Below, piece after piece: positions 26,801 to 38,400 of a stretch of 64,000 nt of DNA. This DNA is from Glandiceps talaboti (Eukaryota > Hemichordata > Enteropneusta > Spengelidae), in NCBI RefSeq assembly GCF_964340395.1, contig NC_135550.1, forward strand, positions 30,518,676 to 30,582,675, read 5' to 3'. Below the pieces are notes generated by a model. That model was not told the DNA's origin, ran no database searches, and saw only the letters and a list, made by a program, of their open reading frames with translations. The first letter of the stretch is position 1; each line of letters opens with the position of its first letter. The translations under genes and the position numbers were made by a program.

Positions 26801-29007
26801 CCATGTGTTCATATCAAGAACACATTGGTATTTATGTTATTTCAAATGTCAAGTTTCACCAAAAACATGCATGTCATGCGATACATTTTTGTATATATGT
26901 ACTTTGTCAAAAATGTGATTGCAATTCCTGACCTTGGATATTTAGACATATCTATGTACATGTTTTAATCTAATCGCATGATGATGATTCATGCATGAAC
27001 ATACTGAACACAATATTTGTTTTCTCTTCAAAATGTAAGAATGATATTCATGTATTTCTGTCACTGAAATATACACATTAATATTGGTGATAATTTCAAT
27101 TTCATAAAACTAAAGCAATAATTATTTGGCATCCAAATTCGCTTTTCTTGATGTGCTGTTTTTGAATCATGTTGTGTGTGGGGGACGCAGACACTGGCAA
27201 AGGAAGAAACTGGCGCTTAATAGAATTGAATCACTATGAAAATCTATCAGCAGCGATATTAAAATTGACAAGTCAAATCTAAGAAGTTATTAAATAGTTG
27301 GTTGTTAGGTAAGACTGGATAACTAGAAGGAATTAAATTGGAACAGAAATGCCATGCAACTTGGTTAATAAAGCTTAAAGGTTATATCAGCTGATAGGAG
27401 AAAAGAACTGCATATTATAATCATATTGTGGTGGCATAGTTGATGTGTGATAATGAATGTTTGTATGAACAGAAATGAAGTGTGACATACACAGAATGAA
27501 GATGTGGATGTGTGGATGTACATGTAGCCACTGTGTATAACAATTCAAAGGTAAATGAAACGTGTGTGAAAACACAATTACACACATATATGTAAGTACA
27601 AAGTCAATGTACAAACAACTAATGGATTTCACACTGATACAAGGGTGAGGAGACAATCACTGTATCTCCTAAAAAGTACATGCATACCCTTTACTGGGTC
27701 TGGGTGATGGGGGTTACCCTGGGAGACGAATGATCACCTTAAAGTGGGAGTGTTATTTCCAAGACAAATTGATAGACATCACAGACAACATTGTGTCATG
27801 GCTCAATTAGATACAACTGGAATCCTGAAGGAGATCTTTTTTATCAATATAAATGTTTGTTTTTTTTAAATTTATTTTCTAACTTTCTGTTAGGATATCA
27901 TACCTATTATATTTAGCAACAGATCCCTGATTTTTTTTCCGTGGAATATCTACCTTGATTCCAAGATCACAGAAAACGTGACCCCACAAGGAATGAAAGG
28001 ACAGGAAATATCAGGATGTAATGTGACATTTTCTTCTTCTTCAGATTTGTCTACAAGTTTAGTCTGGCGTTCTATACATTCAAATTTTGATGATTCATTG
28101 AAATCTTGTAAATTGTGATTTAAACTCTAGCACTTCACGACAACATGACCTGTGCAGTCACATTCCTATAACCCTGCCAAACTGCAACCTTGTCAACTTT
28201 ACGACATTGAGAGTTCAATAATGTTGTACTTTAGTGGCCCTGACCTTTACATAGCCAACAATCTACTTGGGAGTGTCCCCACTCACTCAACAGACACATA
28301 AAACAGGGTTCTCTTTAAATGCTTTACTGTCTAGTTGTCTACAGCAAACAATTGTAGGTGTATTCACAGCTAAAAATAAACAAATCAATAGCCAAACAGA
28401 TGTCTCTAATTCTTATAAGTTATGCTTAGTCAACAGGTCACAAGTTCTTTACTTGCTAAAAACCAAATTATTATTCATGGGAGTGGGTGTCTATTCTCAG
28501 GAAACTATACTTTGTGAAGGATTAGAAGTTACATCATGTTGTCATCTTATCAAGGGAAAACTGAAAAGCAAATCTTTTGTTTTCAAAATTGAAATGGAAT
28601 GTGGGAAAAGCAACACTTTGTTGACAAACATTTGAATGTTCATTGAGCAGATTGAGCAATAAAACTTTGATCTGTCAGTTTAGGGAGAGGGTAAGAACTG
28701 TCTCTGAGTTAGCCCGGAGACTTGCCATGACAGGTTGTCATTTGAAACCACACTATCAAGCCTGGTAGCTAAGTCTCTCGGCTATCCCTGAGTAGTTTTA
28801 GGCATAACTCTATTTCCAGGTTACAGAAAGAGTAAATGTGTTTGATATGTTTCCTAAACAGCTGTAAAATGGAGATAATTTCACATGACAATCAGTAACA
28901 TGTACGTAGTTACTAAATCACAAGTTGTAACTTCCATTTGTGATCAAACCATGACTCATGTCAGTTACTTGGATCATATTTGCTTTATCTGTTGGTGGAG
29001 GGTCTAA

Positions 29008-29040
29008 AGCACTGTGTGTGTGTGTGGGTGGGTGGGTGTA
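29008..29040. repeat. Short GT/GGGT tract
   Basis: A (GT)n run passes into GGGTGGGTGGGTG inside neurexin intron 1. It is a simple sequence with no coding role. Confidence 0.7.
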
Positions 29041-32000
29041 CTGTCAGAATTTGCACTCCCACTAGTTAAGCATGCTGGTCTGTCTCCCAGGGTTTATTAC
29101 TTAGCAATGGTGGTAGATTGCATGTGCACTGGTGCCCCCTATACACCTACCTTCCTCAGATATAATTGATGATGATAATAAGGCTTAGCGATGGAAAAGA
29201 GAAAAGACACATGACAGAAAACATGAAAAAACAGTGAGTAACATGAGACGGAGAGGACGAAAATGAAGTCCCTTTCCAAAATGAAGACACCGAACACTAA
29301 TACATGTATAAAATGTTTGTAATCACAGGACAGTACATATAGTTACATACAATGCACAAGAATGGACGTTATAAAAAACACCATGCACAGACAGTAGGAG
29401 TGTGACAAAAAAATGGACTGCGATATCATTGTGTCGGCACACGGTTAGTGACATCATTGTGGATTCTGAACAGATAACAGATAGACACACTGACATCTGT
29501 ACAGGAATGATAATAGATGACATGGGATGTCTCTATGTGGAGTGTCTATGGTATAGAATTATTAATTGTCTGGACAACAGAGTGGGTCATGCTGTCCACA
29601 AACATCTATTTATCCCTGCACAGGCCGTTAAAATGTCACCATCTTTGAACAGTAGATTTTCAAGGGTATAATTTGGATGTCAGTCTGCCCATAATCACTG
29701 CCTAAGTCTCACAATTTATCTGCCGAAATGTCACTTCTGACCCCTGTAATACAATGAATGCTATGACTGTGTTACAAATGCAGTAAACTTGTATCACTGA
29801 GAGAATGATTGAGACACTGGTTTGTTGCATTGCACAGATCTGGAATACTAATGGCCAATAAATTCTGTTGATTACATTAATGTCCCCCTGGCTTACCTTA
29901 AATACATGTATATAGAGTCAAGGAAACATAACCTATTTGAAAATATTTCATCAGTAAACACTGATATCAGGTTATGTGAATACTAACCTTACTGTCTGCA
30001 TTTGTCTTTATTTAAACTTACACTTACAGATTAAATGTAACATCAAAATATTATCCCCAACAAGTGATAACCTTTTACTTCATGTATTCAGTTTTGTATT
30101 CAACTTTTGGTTAATGATAAAAACTGTCAACTATGAGAAAATGACTTAATTCTTTGTCTTTGTATAAATATTTCAATAGGCCATATGTTGCTTTCATATG
30201 TCACTGTTTGTGTATGACTGCTCAGTATACAAACAAACACAGAGGACCAACTGGGTTTCAACTGACCTTGTTTTAACATTCACAAAATTGATTTTGAAAG
30301 TGCAATACATAAATAAGTCATTTCATTTGTACATTTTGTATATTTTAAGTGAAAGTTCCTTTTAAAAAATCTTGACAAACAAAGTGTAGCGTTCCTACAT
30401 ACTATACAGGGAGGATTACTGGTGCATGGTTTTTTAACAGTAAAGACAATATAATGGTACCCCTAGCCATATTTGATGACAATTTATACAGCTTGTACTT
30501 TCAACTGGGCTATTTGCACTTGTGTAAATCTTTTACTGAGCTTGAAGAAGGCATTCCTTTATGGGTGGGTTGGGCACACAACTCCTCCCCTAAAATTCTT
30601 GTTAAAAGGCCTTTAAACTTGTATACCACACAATACTTGTACCTTCTAAATGAGTCATATAGCTTTGTCCCCCAAAGAAGCCATTTCTCTATTCTTCTCA
30701 AGTGGGAAGATGTTTCAGAACATGTTTTTGGGATGTTCACAACTTCATTTTAATATTGTGATTTATGGATGACAGTTTCATGACATGCAAACTAAAGTGA
30801 AATTTACAATTTTTGAAAGGGAAAAGGTAGGCCTGAACCCATAACTTACTTCAGCTATGGATTCCAAACATTTGGAAAGAACTATACTGTATTCTTACTG
30901 ATTATTTCAACTTGTAGTGAATTTCTTTAATTAAATTACTTGTGGGATGGAGGAAAAAAAAACAATGATAAAGAGTAGGCTTCCACCTGAATGAACACCC
31001 CAAGAGACCTGGCCTGGGAAAGGAAGCCATGGCAATTGTGTTCTTTTTGTGCTGGTGCAAGACCCCGAGGCAAAATATTGCCTCAATAGAACTGTACAGC
31101 ACAAGGTAGTAGGTACATTTCATATGAGCCATTTACTCTGGAAATAGGTCATCATTCTAATTTTTTATGTCCGACCACCATGTTGCAGACACAAAACTTT
31201 GGGTCTTGTGGGTGACATCTTTCATTGTGCTGTCCTTAAACCTTGAGGGTTCTGTTGTCAGGGTGCAGGGCAAGATCCAACAAATAATATATCAAGTCGA
31301 CCAAAACACATACTGGACACTATATACATTGAAATTTCGTTAGTATACAGTGGGAGTTGACAAAGGTTCAGAGTTGAAGTACACTGCCTACATACACATT
31401 GAACAGATGACATGCTGAATGAAACAAACAAAACTATGATAATGCACATGGGGTACAAAGAAACCAGTCATAAACACAACAACAAAGTTAATACTAGACT
31501 ATACACAAACAATACACAGATACACAAAGACAGGAAACAGGCACGATAATACATAAGAACAACTGCACTGAAACCTGCAAAGCCAAATCTTACGGATTAA
31601 AGTTGAGATTGGTAAATGGATGTGATTAGAAACAAAGTTTTATCTATCAGATTCTAAAACAAACTAAACATTCTAAATAGTTGTTCTAAAAGAACCAAAG
31701 CCAACCAAAACATATAAACTGGAATCCTTTTTGAAGTCAACTGACAACTGTCATGCCTTTACTCTGTCAGCTAGCTGATAAGGTATCATAAAAAGTCACC
31801 TGTATGAAAATCAGGTCACTGGAATAAGTAGGGAGTTTTAACTTTTACAATCTTGTAATCACAGGATGTGTTTGAGTCCCTATTCAAGGAGAACTGGAAT
31901 AAATAGTCCTGGCAACTTCCAGGTTTTAAAAATAAACACCTTATCACAAAAGTGGTCACTGTCTTGGTGGAAGTAGCATGGACAATTGATGACTAACTTT

Positions 32001-32968
32001 ACAATAATTCATTTTCACTTTCGCAATCAATTTGGGTACTTCCTCTAAAGTGAAACTGCTTTTTACCTAATATAACCACATCACAAATCACTTCTTATGT
32101 CATAAATCCTTGCAGACAGCCAAAATTGTCATTTCTGGAAGAATTAAATCCTTTACACGGACTGCTCTTTTTGAACTTTGTAAGTGATTTCAACCTCACA
32201 TAGGGTGAATATGATAATACAGTAATTCACAGTAAATTGATACAATCACACTGCATTCTAATGTTCTATCAGGAATTTGAACAAAGCTAACAAACACTGC
32301 TGTGCTATTCGTTGATTGTCATCTTTTCTATGAAACAACATCTATCGCAATACTGACTGATTTCTGTCTTATCCTAATCCTTCTTACGTTATTAAGCTGT
32401 TTTGCAGTCCAGCACAGCTTCTACATATCTGGGGAGAAAGACTGTCCTGAAAAGGTCATTTGATGAGATACTGTACTATCAGGGGATACAACAGAAAATG
32501 TCTCTCTTTGTTGGCTATCTTAATGAGTTTGTGAAGTGAAGTGACATCTGATTTCTTGTGGTTAAAGTACATTTATGTCATTACACACAAAACAGATCAC
32601 TGGTAATGAGGACACCAGCTGTAAAGGTTGCACTGATAGGTGTAGTTAGAGGGAGGACATGATGTGTCAATGTGATTCTGAACATATGGTACATACACAA
32701 TTTTGTGCATGAATTACACACAATGGCATACCATGCACATGAATAATATCAATCTGAAATCTGGCTTTTCAACTGTGTCTATTTACACAGTACATATATA
32801 ATTATACAGAACAAATGTCCAACAGGTGTACAGTGCAGTTGGTTCATTTTAGACTAGCGACAGACAGATAGGAACAAACACACAGACAAGACATATTGAT
32901 ACAGTAACACACATTGTAGATCTGATACATAGATATACACAGTCACCTGTTCAAATACAAGCACCTAC

Positions 32969-33680
32969 CTAATTTACAAGTCTCTCCCTCATAACCAGTT
33001 CCTGCACAATCACATGTAGCTCCTAAATCGTTACTTATACATAGTCCGTTGTTGAGACATGGGTTGTTTTTAGGACAAACATCTGTAGTAGCCTCCTTTG
33101 TGTCTTCTTCTGAAAGGAAATTCGGATTCTTCCAGCGACCAGCTCCTAATCCATAGAAAATGTTTCGTATGTGCCCTTTGAATCGTGTATCAAACATAAC
33201 TGATGGCAATGCTAAGGCAGTGAGACGGGTCCTTCTTGGAATACCTCCAAAAAACAGATCACTTTTACTTGTTAGAGTTGTTTCTTCTTGGTCTATGGAA
33301 GCTCCCGTTTTTCGTTGCGAGTCCACCACAAGTGTAGTTTTTTGATAATTCCGAATCACTTCAACTGTATGCCAAGTGTTATCATTTACATCATCTCCAA
33401 CCATGACGGTTTGAGCAGAATCCCCAATGCGAAATCTAAGCCGAACATGGCCCTCTGTCACTTTCAGCTCTAAGAAATCATACTGGCCACCATCATCCAT
33501 GTATGCCAACAATCCTTCCTTCTCGGATGTTTTGAACTGAAAGCTAAGTGTTCCATTTGTAGTGGCATCCCACATTTCATACTGTGCATAGCAGGTATAT
33601 GTTCCGTAGAACTCTAATCCTGAAGAAATACTGATCATGGAAAGCAGCACAGCTGCGATCGTAAATCCTGGTTTCTGCAT
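32969..33680 (-). CDS. Nrxn: Neurexin-alpha coding exon 1: signal peptide, LNS1, EGF-A
   Basis: The exon has 237 codons plus one nucleotide. Residues 1-21 are a secretory signal with a hydrophobic core (IAAVLLSMISIS) ending near SSG. The mature chain opens with LEF, as neurexins do. Residues about 22-176 form LNS1, with the typical LSFQFKT strand, GLLAYMDDGG and DFLEL motifs, a DVNDNTWHTV turn, DLFFGGIP, and FKGHIRNI near the end. One NGT glycosylation sequon lies at N42. Residues 202-235 are EGF-like domain A, with six cysteines at 202, 208, 214, 223, 225 and 235 (spacing 5-5-8-1-9). The exon closes at a TTAG|GTAGGT donor, leaving one base of codon 238 (phase 1). The ATG at 33680 is chosen because it directly precedes the signal peptide and lies just inside the exon's own acceptor. 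Carrying SP, LNS1 and EGF-A together in one exon resembles the large first coding exon of vertebrate alpha-neurexins. Confidence 0.93.
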
Positions 33681-33708
33681 GTCGATACAAAATTATCTTG
33701 ACCAATCC
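33681..33708 (-). other. 5' UTR segment and splice acceptor upstream of the neurexin ATG
   Basis: Read on the minus strand, the sequence just before the start codon is GTTATATTTCAG|GGATTGG, then 20 more bases to the ATG. The pyrimidine-biased run with CAG at 33711-33709 is a good acceptor. It implies that the coding exon begins at 33708 and that at least one untranslated exon lies upstream. This is inferred from the splice motif alone. Confidence 0.55.
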
Positions 33709-36700
33709 CTGAAATATAACCACCACACTGAAGTACCTTGCTACACCCTCAAGCAAGAGATACTCTCTTTACAATTTTACAATGGTGGATTTAATTAGTG
33801 CTAATCCAGTGAAAGACTGACTTCCACCTGAGGTAATCTTTTTCTTCTACAGATCAACCCTTTGCCACACGTTGTCCAGATTCACGCTATTTTCATGTAC
33901 AATGGACCTCTTCTACAGTAACACAACTGAACAACTTGCACTCACATTTCTGCTGGAATGTACCAGTTACTTTGATACTGAACACCCTAGGTAAAAAGAA
34001 CAAAATGCATTATGCAAACACATCCACTAAAATAAAGTGCTTTACAAACTTGACACAATACTGCATTGTGCACAAACTTCAAAACAATGCAGCTTGTAGG
34101 TCAGATTAACATAAAATCCATGCAACTCACAACACCCTATTGTTGTATTTAGACCAACACACTGATTACTTGTAAGATACAATGAAATTATAAAACAGGG
34201 TCAATCATTTAATTTAGTATCAAAACAAATGAAAAGTGTATGTTTGGGTTGATCAGGTGTCACAAACCATAAGTCACACAATCTCAAATCACTGAAAATA
34301 ACACAATACAAATGAGACTCTAATAGTTTCTGGTCATGAAATTTGCATTATAACCGATAACATGCCTGCCAGGCATGTAAGTATACATGATGCATTGCTA
34401 TTTCACCTATCTCAAAAGAGATTCCTACACACATCAATTTAATCATGATTGCAAAACCTAACTTTTTGCATTTACTTCACAACAAGAGAATGTAGTGTAT
34501 ACCAAGTGGGCACAAGCAAATATAAGCACCTGTTATAACCAACCATGAGAAAATTCTCCATCTTGTGTAAATTCTATTTTGAGAAAATGAAGTCATTCTT
34601 TGAAAAACTAATAGAAATATATGTATGTAGTCTAGAACAAAGCATACAATGGTACATACAATGAAACTGTGTGACAACCATGGAGTGGGATTAGATAGAG
34701 ATGAAGTACTTTACAGACTATCAATAAAATCTATAGACTTTTGCTAGCCTGAATATTTGAAAACATGTCCTGTAGTCACAGAAACTGACAAAATAATTGT
34801 AGGATCATAAAAGTAACAGAAGTGTAGATTACTTTCTGTCATGGAAAGTAATCCTTGAAAGATACAATTTATGTTTACTGACATGGTGCATCAGACAAAA
34901 ATGTAGCATGTGTCTTGTAATAGTTTCAGTATACAGAAAATATACTAACTTACCGACATTCAGAGATATTGAATATAACATGAACGTGTTGAAAACACTA
35001 TATTGAAATTAATGTGGCTTCAGTCCCTGTGACTTTAAATTGCACTGAAACCAATTTAATCTTTGTACATAAAGTGACATACTGTGAAGTCAACGAAATC
35101 ATTTGAATGCTACCTAAGCAGCTAGGATGTGGTTTCACCAACAAAATGAGCATAGCTGCAGTAAGTAGGGAAGGAACATTATCATTAGCATTTTTGCTTC
35201 AAGGCACAATCCTAGCTTTAATGGGGAATAAAATACAACTATTATTGTTGGAAATTGCAAACTTTCTGGTTCACATGATGTGATGCAATATTATGGTAAT
35301 AATAGCCATCGCATGTAAGAAATACTTAGTAGCTTCATCAAATTCAAATTCTTGCAATTTAAAAAAAATTGCAGTGAATAGAATATTAGAAAATAATGCA
35401 TATGTAAATATGCACTTTTCTCCTGAGTTATCAACAGGTAAAAAGTAGTATATTAAACAATATGACCATGAAAACTGTAACACTTGTATAGTTTCTAATG
35501 ATTGATTAGAGGTAGCATGGAATCCATGGGAATGAGATTTTAAATTTTGCTTTCCAATCATTGGAAATAACAATCTGCATGGATTCTAGGCTAGATCAGA
35601 TATTATACTATACTAGGAAGTGAAGAATAAGGAAGTCAACCATGCATGCACAGCAGACATTTTAATCTCACCCAAACATTCCAAATTATCGGCCATGGAC
35701 TAAAATTAACTTGACTGACCTCAACCCAGGATATACATACATCCGAGTGATACAACTGGACGAGGCTAGCCAGACACTGTGACATAATACTGATAAGGCT
35801 AGGAAACACTTTAGCTGACAGATTTTTTACTAATAGTCTATATATGATTATGTCTAAACCAAATTTGAAATCCATGCAAATAATGCATTTTAATATTTTC
35901 AATTGCTAAAAACGGAGTAATTATTTCAAACACACGCCAGATAATGACAACATACAAAAATGTTGACACACAAAAGTAACTAAAATGGACATCTCTTCCA
36001 TCTGCAGAATGATGAACCTATACTCTACAGATATTTCTGTTTGTATATAATATTTACATGCAAAAAAATATGACATCAATGATGGGTCACTCAGGTTTCA
36101 TTTGTTAACCAGAGTACTATATAATGTCCTATGAAAGACGTGACACAAAGTGATTCGATAAGCTCTTTTGCTTGTACTCAAACTTAATTGGCAATCCCAA
36201 GGGATGGTCTTTGTGAAGACGGAAAAATAACTATGTGACAACTCATGTCTGCTGAGACCAAAGCATGAAAGTATAACTTTTCGGTTGTCATAATGAGCAT
36301 TGGCAAATGTATACTGAGTTGCCTATTGTAATAACAATCTGAGAGAATTTGACAATTTCATTGAGAAGTTTTGTAATCACCTTAATCCTTTTGGTCAACA
36401 CGTTTAGAAAACATCACCAATTTGATTGTAATTTGTATACTGTACAGTGACACAACAAAACAAGAAAGGAATTTTAATATCGTTCTCCAATTTGTCATTT
36501 GTATAATATTAATAATTTATAAATTTTGAAACCCTAAATTATTTCTGTAACAATCAGTAGAAATGAAGTGGACAGACAAATAAACAATAAATGCGATCAA
36601 TCCGGGCAGGTGCGAAACATTGCCTTTGAAGGCTGGCCAAAATAAAAGCGCATACGTATTTTTCCCTTGCAGTCGTCAACAAGCTCTAGTGTTACATTCA

Positions 36701-37596
36701 CTGCCCCCTCCCTATCGTTAAACTGTACTCGACATGCATTCACGCTCTATGTCTGACCTCAACTCGTCGAACAGCTCAAATGACTGCCATATAAATACAC
36801 CGCGGTTCGCGAATTCGCTACGCTCATAAACCGTCTCTGTGGTATTCCATGCCAGCCGTTCCAAGTTGATCTGAACGACAAGCCATCTCCCTTCACTGCT
36901 TCGGTCAAACTAAACTGTTTTCTTTTTTAAATAATCATTATAGTTCAAAGGTAATAACGTCGAATTTCTTAGTTTCAGTGTTCATTCAACAAAAAAGTCA
37001 TAAAAGCATTTGCTTTTCGCCATACTCCTCGCAGTGTTATGGATTGTATGTGTACGGTGTATATTCAGGGTGGCGCTTATGTGGTGGACTTATAAAACGT
37101 CAGAAGTTTTCACGCAAAATCCACTCACTAATGCTAGTAGATCTAAATTTAGAGTAATAAACAGGGTCCCTTTCAAAACTAATGAAAATAGTCTGTAAAC
37201 ACATATTACTATACAAAGGAACACAATTTCATTGACAGTATACCTCTGCACGAGTCGTACCGCGTAAAGACCAGGTTTCTATCTGGGCAATTGAAGAATT
37301 TCTATCTATTCCGAAGTTAAAATTTCATTACACATTTGCCACAGAATAGAATGTCGTCAGAGGCTGAAATAGTGTGAACCTGGGCGAAAATTGCGTCAAT
37401 AATATAACGGATGACTAAAAAAAGGTTTCACATTGCATTGTATGGAAATGAACTCAGCCGTTCGATCGTCATGACATTGCGCGCACTTCAGCTGTGTACG
37501 TTCGTTCCGCATGTATATTACACCTTCTTGTCAATAAATGTGTTTAAAATTCCCCTACTTAATGCGTATGAAGACTATGGGGTGTAGATTGCTTAC
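33709..37596 (-). other. Putative 5' UTR intron of neurexin
   Basis: This is the stretch between the acceptor before the first coding exon and the best minus-strand donor in the CpG-rich region. It contains no recognisable coding sequence. The left part is AT-rich, with a small hairpin around 34829-34853 (stem ATTACTTT). The right end enters the CpG cluster. The intron's existence depends on the two predicted splice sites, and other donors further upstream (for example near 37998-38011) are possible. Confidence 0.35.
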
Positions 37597-38400
37597 CTCT
37601 TTTATCGTTAAATACTGCAAATCCCCTGATCTAAAGCAGAAAAGACGGGAAACTGCGGTGTATCCTTCTCTAGCCGGAGTCCAAGGATTTGTGGTGAAAT
37701 GTCGGCCGCTTACACGCCAGAGATAATGAGATTGTCAATCAAAGGCACCGATGCAGTGTTAATCAATGGCATAAATTAGCATTTTTTATTAGAGGGCGTG
37801 TCAAAGTTTCATTATAATGTAGGTTATACTGTTCATGTGTCAAAAGGTTTTCTCAGAAAACAACATACACTGATAAGAAGTATATCTACTAAGTAGACAT
37901 TACTTTAACTATACACATCGTCTATGCTTTAACATTGAAACTAGCACAACAGGTAATTGTAGAGCAAATTGTCCCATCATCTCTAACAGATACCTACGTT
38001 CCTCTACCTATTGGAGTCTGCCTCTCTCGCAACCAGTAACCCCTGACCTAACCAAGTCAGCTGTTCATGACTTGGTGAACTGCGTAAACATAACCTGATC
38101 AGCAACTAGCATGAATCGAGTGAAGTACAGAGATTCACAGCATTTTTTTTTACCTTTTTACACAATGCTTTAAACATCGTCCCACAATAACAGGTAATTA
38201 TCATATTTTAAGAACAAAATAAGACCACTTACAAGTTTCTCACATCTTTTGTGACGAGTTTTATACTCATGAATATTTTGCTGTTTTGTCACCACCGTGT
38301 GTGTATTTCCGCGGCGTGTCTGACAACGTCTGGATCAGCTGTGACAATAAGTTTAATATCAAGTAGTAGCTTACGAAATCAAATTCGTACGAAAGTGTGA
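36590..38400. promoter_or_regulatory. CpG-rich region, probable neurexin promoter
   Basis: CpG dinucleotides are rare through most of the window but crowd here. By eye there are more than 20 between 36590 and 36910 (for example CGCGGTTCGCGAATTCGC at 36810-36827), and they stay frequent to about 37800 and again at 38280-38400. Unmethylated CpG clusters mark promoters in many animals with mosaic methylation. The position, 3-4.7 kb upstream of the neurexin start codon, fits. A plus-strand TATAAATA at 36790 followed by a donor (TTCAAAG|GTAATAA at 36950/36951) hints at divergent transcription, but this is weak. Confidence 0.45.
37598..37740 (-). other. Candidate non-coding first exon of neurexin (right limit uncertain)
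   Basis: On the minus strand a consensus donor reads AAAAGAG|GTAAGC, with the exon ending at 37597. The 140 bases before it are relatively GC- and CpG-rich, as first exons often are. Upstream on the same strand there is only a weak A/T-rich TATA-like stretch near 37783. The transcription start is not determined, so the right limit is a guess. The call rests on one good donor, the CpG context, and the need for an upstream exon. Confidence 0.3.

Larger units (their letters stand above)
4310..32968 (-). other. Neurexin intron 1 between coding exons 1 and 2 (28.7 kb, SS1 position)
   Basis: This is a 28,659-bp phase-1 intron between EGF-A and LNS2, the region where vertebrate neurexins have splice site 1 and several tiny cassette exons. 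Direct joining keeps the frame (CKL-V-ASAS). No extra coding exon is recognisable, but microexons of 10-30 nt could easily be missed by eye. The intron holds the minisatellites at 5.9 and 18.5 kb, the ATG/CAT tract at 17 kb, the G-tract at 20.8 kb and the inverted-repeat element at 11.6 kb. Stretches not covered by those entries (about 6.7-11.5, 12-16.9, 19.1-20.8 and 21-32.9 kb) are AT-rich with scattered short hairpins. I see no gene in them. Open frames such as 28267-28635 and 30454-30753 have no domain or signal. Confidence 0.85.
2991..33708 (-). other. Nrxn: Alpha-neurexin gene, 5' portion (partial gene span)
   Basis: This is the visible span of a neurexin gene read right to left. It covers a short 5' UTR piece plus three coding exons: 33680-32969, 4309-4008 and 3167-2991. 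Joined, they give 712+302+177 = 1191 nt, or 397 codons, with no stop at either junction. Domain order is signal peptide, LNS1, EGF-A, LNS2, which is diagnostic for the long alpha form. Neurexins are presynaptic single-pass adhesion proteins that bind postsynaptic neuroligins, LRRTMs, cerebellins and, through LNS2 in vertebrates, dystroglycan. The gene continues beyond the left edge: LNS3-6, two more EGF domains, the membrane segment and the cytoplasmic tail are not in the window. Family assignment rests on residue patterns I recognise by eye, without a database search. CASPR or another LNS/EGF protein is a weak alternative, because CASPRs start with a discoidin domain that is absent here. Confidence 0.9.

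Noticed and set aside
28267-28635. 122-codon plus-strand open frame, the longest outside neurexin and simple repeats
   Set aside because: No domain, signal or membrane pattern, no splice context, on the antisense strand of the neurexin intron. Consistent with chance in AT-rich DNA.
30454-30753. 99-codon plus-strand frame with an overlapping minus-strand frame
   Set aside because: Both strands open over the same stretch, which points to low stop density by chance; no family recognised.
37010-37198. Hydrophobic 62-codon plus-strand frame in the CpG-rich region
   Set aside because: It opens at TTG with a stop two codons upstream and no in-frame ATG near the start; no convincing exon borders.
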